Assembly: GCF_033115175.1 (NCBI RefSeq)
Contig: NC_084831.1
Span: 15,849,138 to 15,913,137, forward strand
Source of the DNA: Lepus europaeus
Lineage: Eukaryota; Chordata; Mammalia; Lagomorpha; Leporidae
DNA: 64,000 bases
Direction: 5' to 3'
Shown here: piece by piece, positions 48,915 to 59,786 of the stretch
Numbering within the stretch: the stretch's first letter is position 1
How the letters are laid out: every line of letters starts with the position of its first letter
Made by a program: the position numbers and the translations under genes
The notes under the pieces: model-generated
Databases searched by the model: none
What the model was told of the DNA's origin: nothing
What the model saw: only the letters and a program-made list of their open reading frames with translations

Positions 48915-49555
48915 TGTATTGTTTGCTTTTTAAACAGTTAGTGACCACAGGTTTTAGGGGAATGTCTTGTCCACTTCGGAGAGATCTAAAGTTGTTCTCA
49001 GTCCCTCATCTTACACCCAGAGTTGTAGAAAGCATAGTCAGTGGCAGAACCAACCTGGGTCGTATGCTCTTCCAGGACTTTGTACTGTCACACATCAGAG
49101 CCCTTAACGTTCTCAAAGGACTGGCTGGGCAACTCTTGATAATGAAGAGCAGTAGAACTTGGGCTTTAGCAGATTATGGGAAGCAGGAACTCCACAGACA
49201 AGGTGTTTTTTAGGTTGCGGGCCACGAGACTGAAAGTTAAGAGCAGTGAGATGGGAACGTCAGGTAGGACTGTCCGATGTGTTCCTGATGTCTGGCACCG
49301 TGGCCTGTGTCATTGAATATTACCCCCCAAATGATGCAGGGTTATTTCATAATGGTGGCCTGAGCTTACTCACAAGGATTTTATGGGAAATTGATGCTGA
49401 GCAGCTAAGTTGTCCACAACAAAGCATCTAACCCCAAGACCACAGCTTGCCTCCAGGTCTCTTCTGATTCTGAAGCTGATGTCTTTCCCGCAGTGTGTAC
49501 TGTCTCAGAAGGGTCGGACTCATGCTTTAGGGGGCGCCGTGAAAGAGGAAGCACT

Positions 49556-49890
49556 GAGCGGGCACTGTGGCGTAGCAGGTAAAAGCCGCCGCCTGTGATG
49601 CTGGCAGCTCATAGCCGCCGCCTGTGATGCTGGCAGCTCATAGGGGTGCTGGTTCGAGTCCCGGCTGCTCCATTTCCCGTCCAGCTCCCTGCTAATGGCT
49701 GTGAAAGCAGCAGAAGATGGCCCGAGTCATTGGCCTCTGCAGTCCATGTGGGAAACCCAGGAGTTCCTGGTTCCTGGCTTCAGACTAACCCAGCTCCAGC
49801 CCTTGCAGCCATGTGGGGAGTGAATGGGTGGGTGGAAGATCTCTCTGTCTTTCCCTCTCTCTATAAATTCTGCCTTTCAAATAAATTATT
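49556..49890 (+). mobile_element. C-SINE, sense, with internal 29-base tandem duplication
   Basis: AGCGGGCACTGTGGCGTAGC to CTGCCTTTCAAATAAATTAT. The unit beginning AGCCGCCGCCTGTGATGCTG is present twice in a row. Confidence 0.82.
49584..49641 (+). repeat. 29-base perfect tandem duplication
   Basis: Two identical 29-base units, 49584-49612 and 49613-49641, in the 5' part of a C-SINE. Confidence 0.95.
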
Positions 49891-50149
49891 TAAATTTTTA
49901 AGAATTTTATTTATTTATTTATTTAAATTTTTAAGAATTTATTTGAAGAGGAGGGACCAAGGCGGAAGGGAGGGAAAGCCCGTTGGGCAGGCGGAGGCTG
50001 CTGCAGGCTCCAAAGGAGTGCGTGTTGTAGTTATCAGGTGGCCCTGATGGAGCTGGTTAGTAGCAGTTTGGGGGTGGCAGTGGTAGGCGCCTTTCTCAGC
50101 CAACAGGACAGTGCCGGGCGTGTGGAGGTTGGTTAGCCCTCTCTCTTCT

Positions 50150-50468
50150 ATTGGGTTGGTGCAAGTGTAACAGCTTTCTTGAGAGGTAATTTATGTACCA
50201 CACAGATCGCATGCTTACGGTGGGCAAGTCAGTGGATTTTATCTCGGAAAAAAACCTCGTACCCTTGAGCTCTCATCCCCCAAAACTCTTACACCATCCC
50301 CCGCAGCCCTAAGTAACCTCGGATTCATCTTCTGTCTCTGTAGATTGGCCTGTTCTGACATTTCATTTCAGTGGGGTCCGAATATGTCTAATTTGTGGCA
50401 GCTTGTGTCCCTGAACTGTGTTCAAGGTTAATCCATGTTGCAGTTTCTGCCATTACATTACATCGTTG
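50150..50468 (-). mobile_element. L1M 3' UTR fragment, left part
   Basis: Antisense L1 3' UTR text: TTCTTGAGAGGTAATTTATG, TGTAGATTGGCCTGTTCTGA, GTTCAAGGTTAATCCATGTT. It is split by the C-SINE at 50469-50792. Confidence 0.65.
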
Positions 50469-50792
50469 CCTTTTTTTTTTTTTTTTAAGATTTTATTTAT
50501 TTGAAAGAGTTTCACAGAGAGAAGGAGGGAGAGAGAGAGGTCTTCCATCAGCTGATTCACTCTCCAATTGGCTGCAATGGCCGGAGCTGCGCTGATCTGA
50601 AGCCAAGAGCCAGGAGCTTCTTCCAGGTTTCCCACGTGGGTGCAGGGGCCCAAGGACTTGGGCCATCTTCTCCTGCTTTCCCAGGCCATCTGCTGGATTG
50701 GAAGTGGAGCAGCTGGGACTCAAACCAGCGCCCATATTGGGATGCTGGCACTGCAGGCGACGGTCTTAACCGCTACGCCACAGCGCTGGCCC
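50469..50792 (-). mobile_element. C-SINE, old-type, inside L1
   Basis: T17AAGATTTTATTTATTTG to ACGCCACAGCGCTGGCCCC, interrupting the L1 3' UTR. Confidence 0.85.
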
Positions 50793-50965
50793 CTACGTTG
50801 TTCCTTTTTGTGATGTGCATAGTAGCCACTGTGTAGATGTACTGCAGTTTGCTTCTTCCTTCTTGATAGGTGCTAATGTTGTTTCCACCTTTTGGCTATT
50901 ATGGATAATATCCCACTGAACGTTGGGGTACATGTCTTTGAGTGGCCCCTCAGTCTTCACGTGGA
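50793..50965 (-). mobile_element. L1M fragment, right part
   Basis: Continues the previous L1 after the SINE: TTGTTTCCACCTTTTGGCTA, TTATGGATAATATCC, TGGGGTACATGTCTTTGAGT. Confidence 0.65.
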
Positions 50966-51149
50966 AAGGTTCACTCAGGTAGTTTGTCCAATGTTCAGTG
51001 CTGTATTGTGGGGCTGGAGGCAGCTGGGTGCCATCCCATGGAGCAGGAGGGTAACCAGCTGGGAGCTGCTTGGAGCATGCAGGATTCGTGGAGAAACTGG
51101 AGTTATCTTTAGCCTTAGGACCTCTGACTCTTCAGGAGGGGTGATACGG

Positions 51150-51325
51150 TGATGAGAGTAGACTTTGGTATCACTTTTTCTGGTGATCCTCTGCAACCTA
51201 CCACAGGTGACTTCTGTAAGCCTTGGGTATCCCATTTGATAAATGGACTGATGCCTGCCTTGCAGTGTTGTGGAGACCAAGCGTAATGTAGGTGAAGCAC
51301 CCAGCAGTGTGTCTGGCTAAATGGT
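51150..51325 (+). repeat. MIR
   Basis: TAAGCCTTGGGTATCCCATT, TGCCTTGCAGTGTTGTGGAG and TGAAGCACCCAGCAGTGTGT. Confidence 0.45.
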
Positions 51326-51386
51326 ACCCACAGGGAGATAGAAGGGATGAAAGACCTTGAGGTTGGCCTGCAATGACCCAGAGCAG

Positions 51387-51399
51387 CCACTAGATGGCA
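51387..51399 (+). promoter_or_regulatory. Strong CTCF core motif
   Basis: CCACTAGATGGCA matches all 13 positions of the CTCF core CCASYAGRKGGCR in forward orientation, lying in single-copy DNA between CDC42 and WNT4. A sequence match alone does not show occupancy. Confidence 0.55.
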
Positions 51400-52731
51400 G
51401 AGAAACAGCAGGAAAAGTCAGATTGGTTGTGCACCTGGGACTTGGCAACATTTCTTGAGTTTCTCTCTTATTGCCCCTGAGAGAACAGTCTCCAAACTTA
51501 CTGGGAAAAGTCCCCCTGCCCTATAGCTATAGCCTGTGCTTCCATGTTTAAGACTGCTACCCTGTAAAGCCAGGGATACTGCTTGCCATTCCTTACATAG
51601 ACTGGAGTTGGCTTGGTTCTCATGAAATTGCATGACTTTTAGTTAACCTTCAGTCAACCATCTGTCCTTATTGTCTCTTTTTTTAGGTTGGACCATGCAT
51701 CAAGCCTTGGTGCAGACTGTCTTTGGGGCACCTGTAGACCAAGGCCTTCTCTGTATAGACATTTTCCATTCCTACCTACGGCATTGCATTTGGGAATAGT
51801 GAAGTCCCGTGTGTGAGGAGGGGCTCGGGCAGCATTGGTTTATCTCAGGGCTCTAGAGAAGTTTGGGCTGGTTGAGAGTGAGCAGAAGCAGCCCTCCTCA
51901 GAGCGTGCATTGGGACCGTTAGACCAGGTGGCCTCCCCGTTCCCATACAGGTCTCAACCCAGGTGGCCAGAGGGGTGAGTAAGGGAACTGTTCAGTTTTT
52001 CCCTGTGTCATTCGGGAAGAATCCCAACTGCTTGTTTTCTGTAGATCCTGTTTTGCTTCCAAGGAGGGCAGTTGTACATACAATAGTTGAGGCTCCCCAG
52101 TTTGCAAAGGTCTGTGAGTAGATTATGGAAAAAGCAGGTGACTTAGGGGTGGATTGTTAGGATCCTGTGGGCTAGTGGAACCTGACTGGGTGAGGGGGAA
52201 GCCAAACTGTAGTCTCGAGGCTCTGCAGCCAGCCCGAGAGGGCCTCGAACAGGCCTGAAGCTTCTACAGACAGAAGTAGAAGTACAAGTAGACCTCAGAC
52301 CTGCCTGTCCCTTGGCAGGCCTGATCCTTCAGTTCCTTGGCAGCCAGTGGGTTCTGGTCTCACACTCTGGTCTTGGGTCTCTGTCACATTCTCTTAACCT
52401 GTGTTTGAGCCTCTCTTTGTGTCTGGCGTGGCTTTGAGTTCAGATGTTGGAAGAAAAGAAATGCAGAGAGAAGAGGAGAAGCCAGAAATGCAGAAGAAGC
52501 CAACAAGGAAAAGGGATACGTGGGTGATAGATAATGCCATCAGTTTATAAAGCTGCTAAAGACACGCTCTCCTCTCATGATTGTTGTCATAAGAGCCTGT
52601 ACAGCAAGTCGAACAGGTGTTTATTTTATAAATGAGAAAACTGGCTGAGAGTTGAGCATCTCCAAGATTTCATGGATGAAACTGAAGCTTTTTGGTTCTG
52701 AGTCTCGTGCTCTCTCTACTTGAGCACCTGG

Positions 52732-52756
52732 TGTGTGTGTGTGTGTGTGTGTGTGT
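52732..52756. repeat. (GT)n microsatellite
   Basis: About twelve GT units in single-copy intergenic DNA. Confidence 0.9.
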
Positions 52757-53137
52757 GAGATGCCCCTTTCCAGCCGGTGCACTCTGTGGTTAGGAGGGCT
52801 AGGACTGGCCTTCTGCCACTGCACAGGGTGAGCGAGCGCCTCCTGAGTTCCTCTCATGTCCTTGAGTTCCCCAGTGCGGCCAGGCACCTGCGGGACAGGC
52901 CATTGCCCTCACTTGTTAGATGGAGGCAGGAGGGACTGTGAGCGGCCAGGTGGAGCTGCTGTGTCGGCTTCCATGTTGAGGAGTCTGGGTTTTGCCTCCC
53001 TGATTTGAGCCTTTCTCTTGAGGTCTTAGAAGCACCTTCTCCCTCTCCCCTTTGAGGATGAGAAACTGGAAGTTAGAGGAGAAGGAGTATGTTTTTTTTT
53101 TTTTTTTTTTAAACAGTTTAATACTTCCCCCACGAGT

Positions 53138-53315
53138 TTCAGGCTTTGGAGTAAGATCCAGGTGTCAGCCGTGCCTTTGCCTCTGATCACCGTGGCTTTG
53201 GGCAAGTCCATTAGCCTCTCCCAACTTTTGTTCTTTTTTCCTAAAATTAAGTCCTTGTGTCATGTAAGGCTGGGGAGAATTAGGGATATGTGCACAGACC
53301 ATGGCATGTGAAGAG
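53138..53315 (+). repeat. MIR
   Basis: GCTTTGGAGTAAGATCCAGG, GTGGCTTTGGGCAAGTCCAT and AGCCTCTCCCAACTTTTGTT. Confidence 0.55.
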
Positions 53316-54884
53316 CGTTCACTCCAACCCAGTTCCTTGCTTCTCCTGTGTGGTGCCCTGATCACCACCTTCTGCTCTGCTGAGCTCTGGTGAGCCGAGA
53401 GCAGGCATCCTGGGCTAGGCCTGGTTCTTGGGAAGCTCCCCCAGTGGGGCTGTAGAGCCCCATACGTTTGTACTTTCCCAGGAGAAGGGGGAGGACGTCT
53501 TTAAACTTCTTGCTGGCTGCTGAGCCCTGGGACGAAGGGGAGACAAGCCCCAGGACTGAGACAGTCATGTCTTTATTATCTCAGATGTCTCAGGCCTGTC
53601 CCCCGCCTGGAGATATATGGCCGGGAAGGCTAACTCCATGGCCTCGGCGCGGTTCCAGGTCCTAGGAATGTCTGACTGTTTTATAGCAAACAGGATCACG
53701 CACAACAGCCCAGCATCCAGGCATCTCCGCCCCAGTGAGCTCGTTCTCCCCGCCAGCTTGTAAAACAGTGGGACCTACAGCAGTGTGACACAGGCCCTGT
53801 GGCTCCTGGGGTCCCAGCAGCCTGGCACCCTGCAGCAGTCCTCAGCAGTAGGGAGCCCATCCAAAGCTCTGGGCACAGGGCCAGCTGTGCAGGCCTGGCT
53901 GCAGCCAGGGACCACCTTTCAGAGCAGGTTCTCCGTTGCAAGCTGTGGGCTGCCCAGATTCTAGGCTGTTTGTCTCCCTCTTGACCCCTCGGGGAGCAGC
54001 TGCAGGGAGCCACCGGGAAGACTTGTTTACAGTGTACTTGGCACGGGACGGGGAGACCAGCAGTGATGAGTCCTTGAGATCCAACTTCCAGCTGCTCCCA
54101 GGTGCTGGGGAGCCTTCCGCTCTGGGCCCCAAAGAAATGCGCCCACATTGTTGTCTTTGGCCGAGGCTTCGGGAACTCGCAGACACGACCAGGAGACAGC
54201 AGGTCAGATGGCCGCCCAGGGCATCGTTTAGAACAAAGCCGTGAGGGCCTTCAGGGAGGCCTTGCACAGGGACCAGGGCCGTAGACCTAGGCTGAGTCTC
54301 TTCCCAGGGGCTCTGAAAGGCAAATTACGGGGTCCTGAAATGCAGGACAGCGGGCAGAGGTGGTGTAATCCACTGCCCGGACTCCTTTGTTGTGGAGGAG
54401 TACAGAGAAGCAGCCGCAGAGCCATGGGTTTGGAGCTTTAGAGAAGTAGCGCCCTCTACCGTGGCGCCCGCCGTCAGCTTCAGCCTCTTGTGCCTGTCTC
54501 GGCCTCCGGAGATGGTTGTGTTGCTTTTTTCCTAGCACTCGTATTTACATTCATTGGCCGTTCATTCCGTGCCACCTCCCAACTCCCTACCCACCTACCA
54601 TTTGAAGCAGAGGTTGCCGATCCCACCCTGAGGGGCTCGCAGTTGAGGGGATACAAACACACAGTGTGGAGTGCGTGTGGGATGGGCGGGTGTGGCGTGC
54701 GCCTCAGGGGAAGCATAGGCCCACCCAAGGCATCGGCCCTGTTCCTGCAGCGTGTCCTCTGAAATCTGCAGACTCCCCCCAACCCAGCTTCTCCCAGCAC
54801 AGGCTCCCAGGACCAGGGTAGGGGCAGGACTGTCCCTGAGGTTAACCGGAGTAGTCACAGCCGGTGACAGGGGCAGGCGAGTGC

Positions 54885-54990
54885 TTTGCACGCTTTTTCT
54901 TCACACCCACTCTGTGCCAGTTTCTGCCCAGGGAGGCAGGTTAAGTGAGTTGTTAAAGGTTCAGAGTGAGCAAGTAGGGGAGTTGGGATG
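54885..54990 (-). repeat. MIR fragment, diverged
   Basis: CACCCACTCTGTGCCAGTTT and GTTAAGTGAGTTGTTAAAGG. Confidence 0.35.
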
Positions 54991-56554
54991 ATGGGACACC
55001 AGAGGTTTTTACCACACCCCTCCCCCTGGGGAGGAATCCACTGATCGGTGGACACGTGGTATGTACAAACCCAAATGCTTATTTTTAAATCGCTGTTGCT
55101 CTGATTTGTTTTTGCTCACAAGATTTATTTTGGAATGTCAGAATTATCAAGGCAGGAGTTCTGTCTCTCAAGGGGAGGGACCTAAGTTAGAGGTGGAGAA
55201 CCTCTTGCTGGCTCACGATCAGTGCCTCTAACAGGCGACCTGTGTGGGGCTCTGACCCTTGAGTGGGTATCGGCCAGGCCCTGCCTTGTCCTCCACGGGC
55301 TGGGGTCCTGCTGTCAACTGGAGCACGCTGTGGTTGAAAATGGGCACTTGAGCTGTTGGGGACCAGAACCATCTGCCGCACTAAGTGTGTCCCAGGTTCT
55401 GAGAGGTTGGGGTGGCTGGAGGAGGAGACCCCAGGTAGAAGTGAAGGGAGTGTTTACTGGACACCCCGGCATTGCGGTTCAGTTAGCACACAGCCCTTTG
55501 CAACAGCAGATGGGGCCGCTGAGAACTCCAGGGCTTAACTCACCTGTGGTCAGCTGGTGAGGCGTGGCCTGCATCCGGGCACTTCAGCTCTGGGGCTTGT
55601 CCCACCACACTGGGCACGTTCTTCCTTCTTCCGAAGAGCAGGTCTGTGCTCCCCTCCTCAGCCCCTTCTCATTTGGATCGCTGAGCTGCTCCTTCTCAGC
55701 TTTGTTGGCTCAGGGTTGGAGCAGTAGGAATTCATAGCAGCAGCCCTGTGTCCATTCGGTCACTTCGGGATGCAGTCCAGCGCCGTGGTGAGTCTGAGGG
55801 GCAGCCGCTTGCCCTGTCCTGGCTGTGATAGCCATCAGCCATTGTTGAAGTTTCCCAGGTGGCTGCAGCTGCTCTCCAAGGAGGTGGGGGAGGAGGCCCA
55901 GGCTGCAGGAGGGAGAGGAGGAGGGATGGGGAGACTCCAAGGAGAGAGACCCTGCAAACTGTAGTGTCGTCTAAACATGATCAGCCCGGGGACCTCAGCA
56001 CCACTCGAGCCCAAAGCACATTTTCCCTCGCTCGGAAGGTGGGAGCCAGGATGCTGGCCCATGACCCCGGCAGCGCCGCCGAACAGCCCTAGGAGCAGCA
56101 TGTGTTGGGAGCCTGCTGGGTGCTGGTTAAAGTCTGCTTGTTTCTGTGTGTTTGTTTTCCTTCAGTGTCCTTGTAGAAGAGCTTTTTGAAAAATTCCTCC
56201 CTGTCTGGCTGAACTGAAGGGGAAGAGGACTCAACAACTCGTCTGTACCTTGGGTGGGCTAGATGTTCTAAGCCAGGTGTGGGAGTGACCCCTGGGGGAT
56301 TTGGGTGGGCCGACAGCCCTGCTGGGCCTGAAGTGTCCTGGCCCAGCTGCCGTCCTGAGGGGGCCTGGCCTTCCTCGCCCGGTGCCCTGCAGAGGAGGCC
56401 GGCTGGAGAGTGGTGTGCAGGTCTCTAGCACAGGGGCAGAGTTCTGCCCAGCCTCACGAGAGGCAGCTGATACCGCCTGGTGGGGAGGAGGGGGCCTGTG
56501 GCCAGAACCGTCAGAGCGCCAGCCAGCAGGGAGAGAGGGAAATGGCGAGGCGGT

Positions 56555-56640
56555 GCGTCTGACTGGGCTCTGGGCTTGGGCAAGTCTCTTCCCTTCAGTG
56601 AGCCTCAGTCTCATCTGGGAAGGGGGGATAAGTCACACAG
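56555..56640 (+). repeat. MIR fragment
   Basis: GGGCTTGGGCAAGTCTCTTC, CAGTGAGCCTCAGTCTCATC and TGGGAAGGGGGGATAA. Confidence 0.5.
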
Positions 56641-58617
56641 CTGCCTTTGAGCCAGTCTACACAGCAGGAAGTGTGTGCTCACACTCAGCTCTCATCTTCG
56701 TGTGGGACCTGAAGTAGTGCTGGCCAGGGCTGTGGGGGTGCGGGACTGGCCCTGGCTGCTGGGTTCACAAAGGGCGTGATGTTTAGTACTGGCGACCAGC
56801 GTGGTGCAGTGTCCCGGGGACCCAGCCCAACCGGGAGGCCGCGGTGTCATCTCCCAAGGAAGCCAGTTTCTGATGTTCCTGACAGGAGGCCTGTGAGGAC
56901 GCGGGGGTGAGGGGAAGAGAGGGCCCCTCTCTTCCACATTGAGGGAGAGGGGTTGGTTCCAAGAGGAGATGCTGTCTCCCGGTCTAGAATCCATCTCCGA
57001 GCAAGAGGGCTTGGGGCTGCTTAAGCTGAGCCCTCCCCTGGCTGCTGGTTGAGCTAATGAAACCCAGGGCAGCCACTTCTGGTGCAGGAGCAGCGCACAG
57101 CAGAGCGTGGCCTGGGAGTCCTGCTGCCCAGGGCACCATCTCTCCCGTCTAGCAGTCTGAGCCTCCCTTTGTTTCTTCTCCTGGGTCGCCCTTAGCCTCC
57201 TCTAACTTGCGGGTTCCACATCAGCCTTTCCAGGTGTGGAGATGCTGCTGATGGGCTGGAGCCTAGTCCTGGTCTCGTGGTCTCTTCCCTTCCTAGGCCG
57301 GGAGCGCCTGCCTCCCTGCCTGTAATCCTAGACTGACCAGAGGGCCTGTCCCCTCCCGGTCTCAGTTGTTGCACTGGCCCAGGTGGCACAAGTATGGGCT
57401 GGGCCTGCTCCCTCGCAGGTGGCGTGGGTCAGGATGGGTGTGTGTGTGTGTGCTGAATCAGAAAATACGGCTCCTGTGTCCGGCTTCCTCTTCCCTCCTG
57501 GCCCACGGCTTGGAAACAGTGGCTGCCTTTCTGGGGCCGCCAGGGCACCTGGCCAGAGTGTGCTCTGCCGGGCACTGTCCGCTCTTCAGCAGGCCCGAGT
57601 CCTCCTCTTAACCCAGAGAAGGCCCTGGGTTATTGGTGTTGTTCTTGGCGGACCACCGGGCCCCTCAGCAAACAGGGAGGCGAGTGTGCACCCGGCCTGG
57701 GCCTGTTTGTGTTGGCCTCGCCAGGCGGGGGATTAGCTCAGCTGGGCTGCTAATTGCCTCCGAAGTGCCGGCCGGGATGCTGACAAGGGCTGGCCTCTGG
57801 GCCCTCCTCCCCCTGGCGGGCACTGTGCCAGGCTTGGGGGCCTGGCCCAGAAGGGCCCCCTTTCTCCCCTGTCAGCGCCTGCTTGGCCTAGACCCTTGAG
57901 ATCCGGGCAGGGGGTCACCAGGACCGGCGGCTCAGGAAGGAATGGGAGCAGATGCCTATGAAGTCATTGCCTGGGCCAGGCCGGGCCACGCTCTGCACAC
58001 CCCTCCCCCCTACTGCTGCTCCCACCCTCCCACCCCCGATCAGACGCTTTCCTCCTGAAGCTCGGCACTTTGTCTGACTGGGAGCTGCCGGCGCTGCACT
58101 GCAGCCACTGCCCGCCGGTCTGTCGCGCTGCCTTCTCCGTCTCCTTGTGTCTTCTCCCCTTGCTCCTCCTGCCCTCCCTCCCTCTGCCTTTCCCTTCCTC
58201 TGTTTCTGGTTCTAGTCCCCTGATTGCCTGTTCTGTGTCCTCGGCCCTCGCCTGGCTGCCGTTGGACCTGAAGGCTTCCCGGTGCTCCCCAGGTTTCCTG
58301 TGCACGAGCTGCTGTTCTCCGGACGAGGCCGAGCAGGGGGGCCACTGCATCACTGCCGTTGAACACCCCTCTCGGGGCCCTGCGGTCTGAGCTTGGAGGG
58401 CAGCCTCCAAGGATGGGCTCCAGAGCTTCATCCCCTCAGGTGGAGCCCCAGCCGGCTGTATTCCCTTCCCGCTCCTCTGACTGTGCCCACTTGACTCCTG
58501 CTCCCTGGCCTCACCCCAGCCAGTCGTTCAGAAGAATCACGGTAAATGAGGGGTTCCCAGGGCAGCTTTGCCCCCAGGCCTTGCCAGCCCCACCCCTGCC
58601 TGGGACTCTCCTTTAGA

Positions 58618-58645
58618 AGCCTGCTTCTGCTTCTGCTTCTGCTCC
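58618..58645. repeat. (CTGCTT)n short repeat
   Basis: Four to five CTGCTT units. Confidence 0.85.
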
Positions 58646-58764
58646 CTGGGAGGGGGCCGCCTGCCTCAGCCCCTGCCCGGTTCCACACTCTCTGCTTTCC
58701 TGCTCTGGCTCTCTGCGTCTTGTAACTGCCTCACCTGCCTCCTGCATCCCTGAACGGGGAGCCA

Positions 58765-58950
58765 CATGCTGAGTTTTGCATACATTAGCGTATTGAACAT
58801 CCTCCCCAGGTGAGGTGTGTGATGAGGGTGGGCAGGGAGCAGCTGAGAGCCCCTCCTAGAGAGTAGAGTGAGTTATCTAAGTCCCTGCCTAGAGAGGAAG
58901 TAGCAGCACGGGGTTCAGCCCAGGTCTGTCTGACTGCAGAGCCTGGGACC
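58765..58950 (-). repeat. MIR, diverged
   Basis: TAGAGTGAGTTATCTAAGTC, GGGTTCAGCCCAGGTCTGTC and TGACTGCAGAGCCTGGGACC. Confidence 0.45.
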
Positions 58951-58973
58951 TTATCTCAGTTCCAGAAAATGGT

Positions 58974-58988
58974 GGGGGGGGGGGGGGG
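58974..58988. repeat. Poly(G) run
   Basis: Fifteen consecutive G after AAATGGT, not attached to a SINE. Confidence 0.9.
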
Positions 58989-59299
58989 AGGAGCACTGTC
59001 CCTTGGCCCTGCCCTCGGGACCTTCTGCGTGGCCGGTCCCTTCCTCTGCCCTGACCCTCATGCACCCGAGCCCGAGCCCCGCCCATCCTTGGTCTCCAGC
59101 GCCCTTCCTGTCTTCACATGCACACTCACGCCTGCACCCACACCTGCTGGCTTTTAGAAAGCCAAGTGCGTGACTGCCAGCTGCCCTGCTGCTGCGGGGT
59201 GGGGTAAGGGTGAGGATGTCGCCCAGCCAAGGGGAAGGCTCCTGAGAAGCCGCCCTGGGTCTCCCCGGAGCAGGGAGCTCCATCAGCTGTGGCTTTGAC

Positions 59300-59360
59300 T
59301 TGAGTGACTTGAACTTGTCCACCCAGACCCATTTTGAGTGACTTGAACTTGTCCACCCAG
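59300..59360. repeat. 34-base-period tandem duplication
   Basis: TTGAGTGACTTGAACTTGTC followed by CACCCAG occurs at 59300-59326 and 59334-59360, identical over 27 bases. Confidence 0.92.
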
Positions 59361-59702
59361 CACTGACCTCTGGCCACAGGCCTCGGACGGGAGCCGCAGT
59401 CTCTTCTGCCGTGCCCCTCCTGTGTCACACTCCCCGAGGTCTGCTCACCTCATTCGGGCCCAGGGTAACCTGCTTGTGGCTCAGTGAGACACACACAGCT
59501 CCTGAGTGGTAATGGTGGCGTCTCAGACCACATTCAAGTGGGTCCTTCTTCCCCTGCAAACGAGTTGTTCAGGAGAAGCAAAGCAACGGGGATCTCGCTG
59601 TTGCTGCTGCTCATCTGCTTTTCCTATGCCTTTCCCCGAGTCTCTTCCCTCTCTTCTACGAAAAAAGTCACGGGCACAACTACAAGGTAAAGAAATAATC
59701 AT

Positions 59703-59708
59703 TTTATC
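59703..59708 (-). terminator. WNT4: Candidate weak poly(A) signal of WNT4 (GATAAA)
   Basis: On the - strand, GATAAAATGATTATTTC is followed about 25 bases on by TTGTAGTTGTG and then TTTTTT, a good downstream element. GATAAA is a non-canonical variant. No AATAAA occurs on this strand between here and the stop codon. Confidence 0.4.
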
Positions 59709-59766
59709 GTGCATCAGACTATGTCATGGGCTGTCACAGTGGCAAGGAGCCTAGTATAAAAACTGA

Positions 59767-59786
59767 GGGGTGGGGTGGGGTGGGGG
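59767..59786 (+). promoter_or_regulatory. Four-tract G-quadruplex motif in WNT4 template strand
   Basis: Three GGGGT units followed by GGGGG give four G4 tracts with single-base loops. The G-rich strand is the template of WNT4, and the message would be C-rich here, about 60-80 bases before the candidate poly(A) site. Confidence 0.6.

Larger units (their letters stand above)
51330..53130. other. Single-copy intergenic sequence
   Basis: Apart from a CTCF-like motif (51387) and a GT repeat (52732-52756) I see no repeat family and no gene. Confidence 0.5.
53340..58760. other. GC-rich single-copy intergenic sequence upstream of the WNT4 3' end
   Basis: About 5.4 kb, moderately CpG-containing and free of C-SINEs, with weak MIR remnants (54885-54990, 56555-56640). 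Many overlapping open frames of 60-150 codons occur on both strands but none has a recognisable domain, and the strand choice is not consistent. 57730-57770 contains GGATTA and TAATTG, homeobox-type sites, 40 bases apart. Confidence 0.5.
30856..59685. other. Intergenic region between CDC42 and WNT4
   Basis: About 29 kb with no recognisable protein gene. Up to 50.8 kb it is packed with C-SINEs. The SINE-poor gaps are 31730-32310, 32650-33050, 34640-35060, 35850-36055, 36970-38600, 40905-41590, 41942-43355, 43700-44140, 44430-46095, 46410-48575 and 48930-49550. From 50.96 kb on it is GC-rich single-copy sequence with MIRs, simple repeats and a strong CTCF-core match. Human CDC42 and WNT4 are separated by a similar distance. 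Confidence 0.85.

Noticed and set aside
54450-54462. Reverse CTCF-like motif CGCCCTCTACCGT
   Set aside because: Two mismatches at core positions, so it is mentioned only beside the perfect match.
53696-54538. Overlapping frames of 100-150 codons on both strands
   Set aside because: High GC lowers stop frequency. No domain, no preferred strand, no consistent start.
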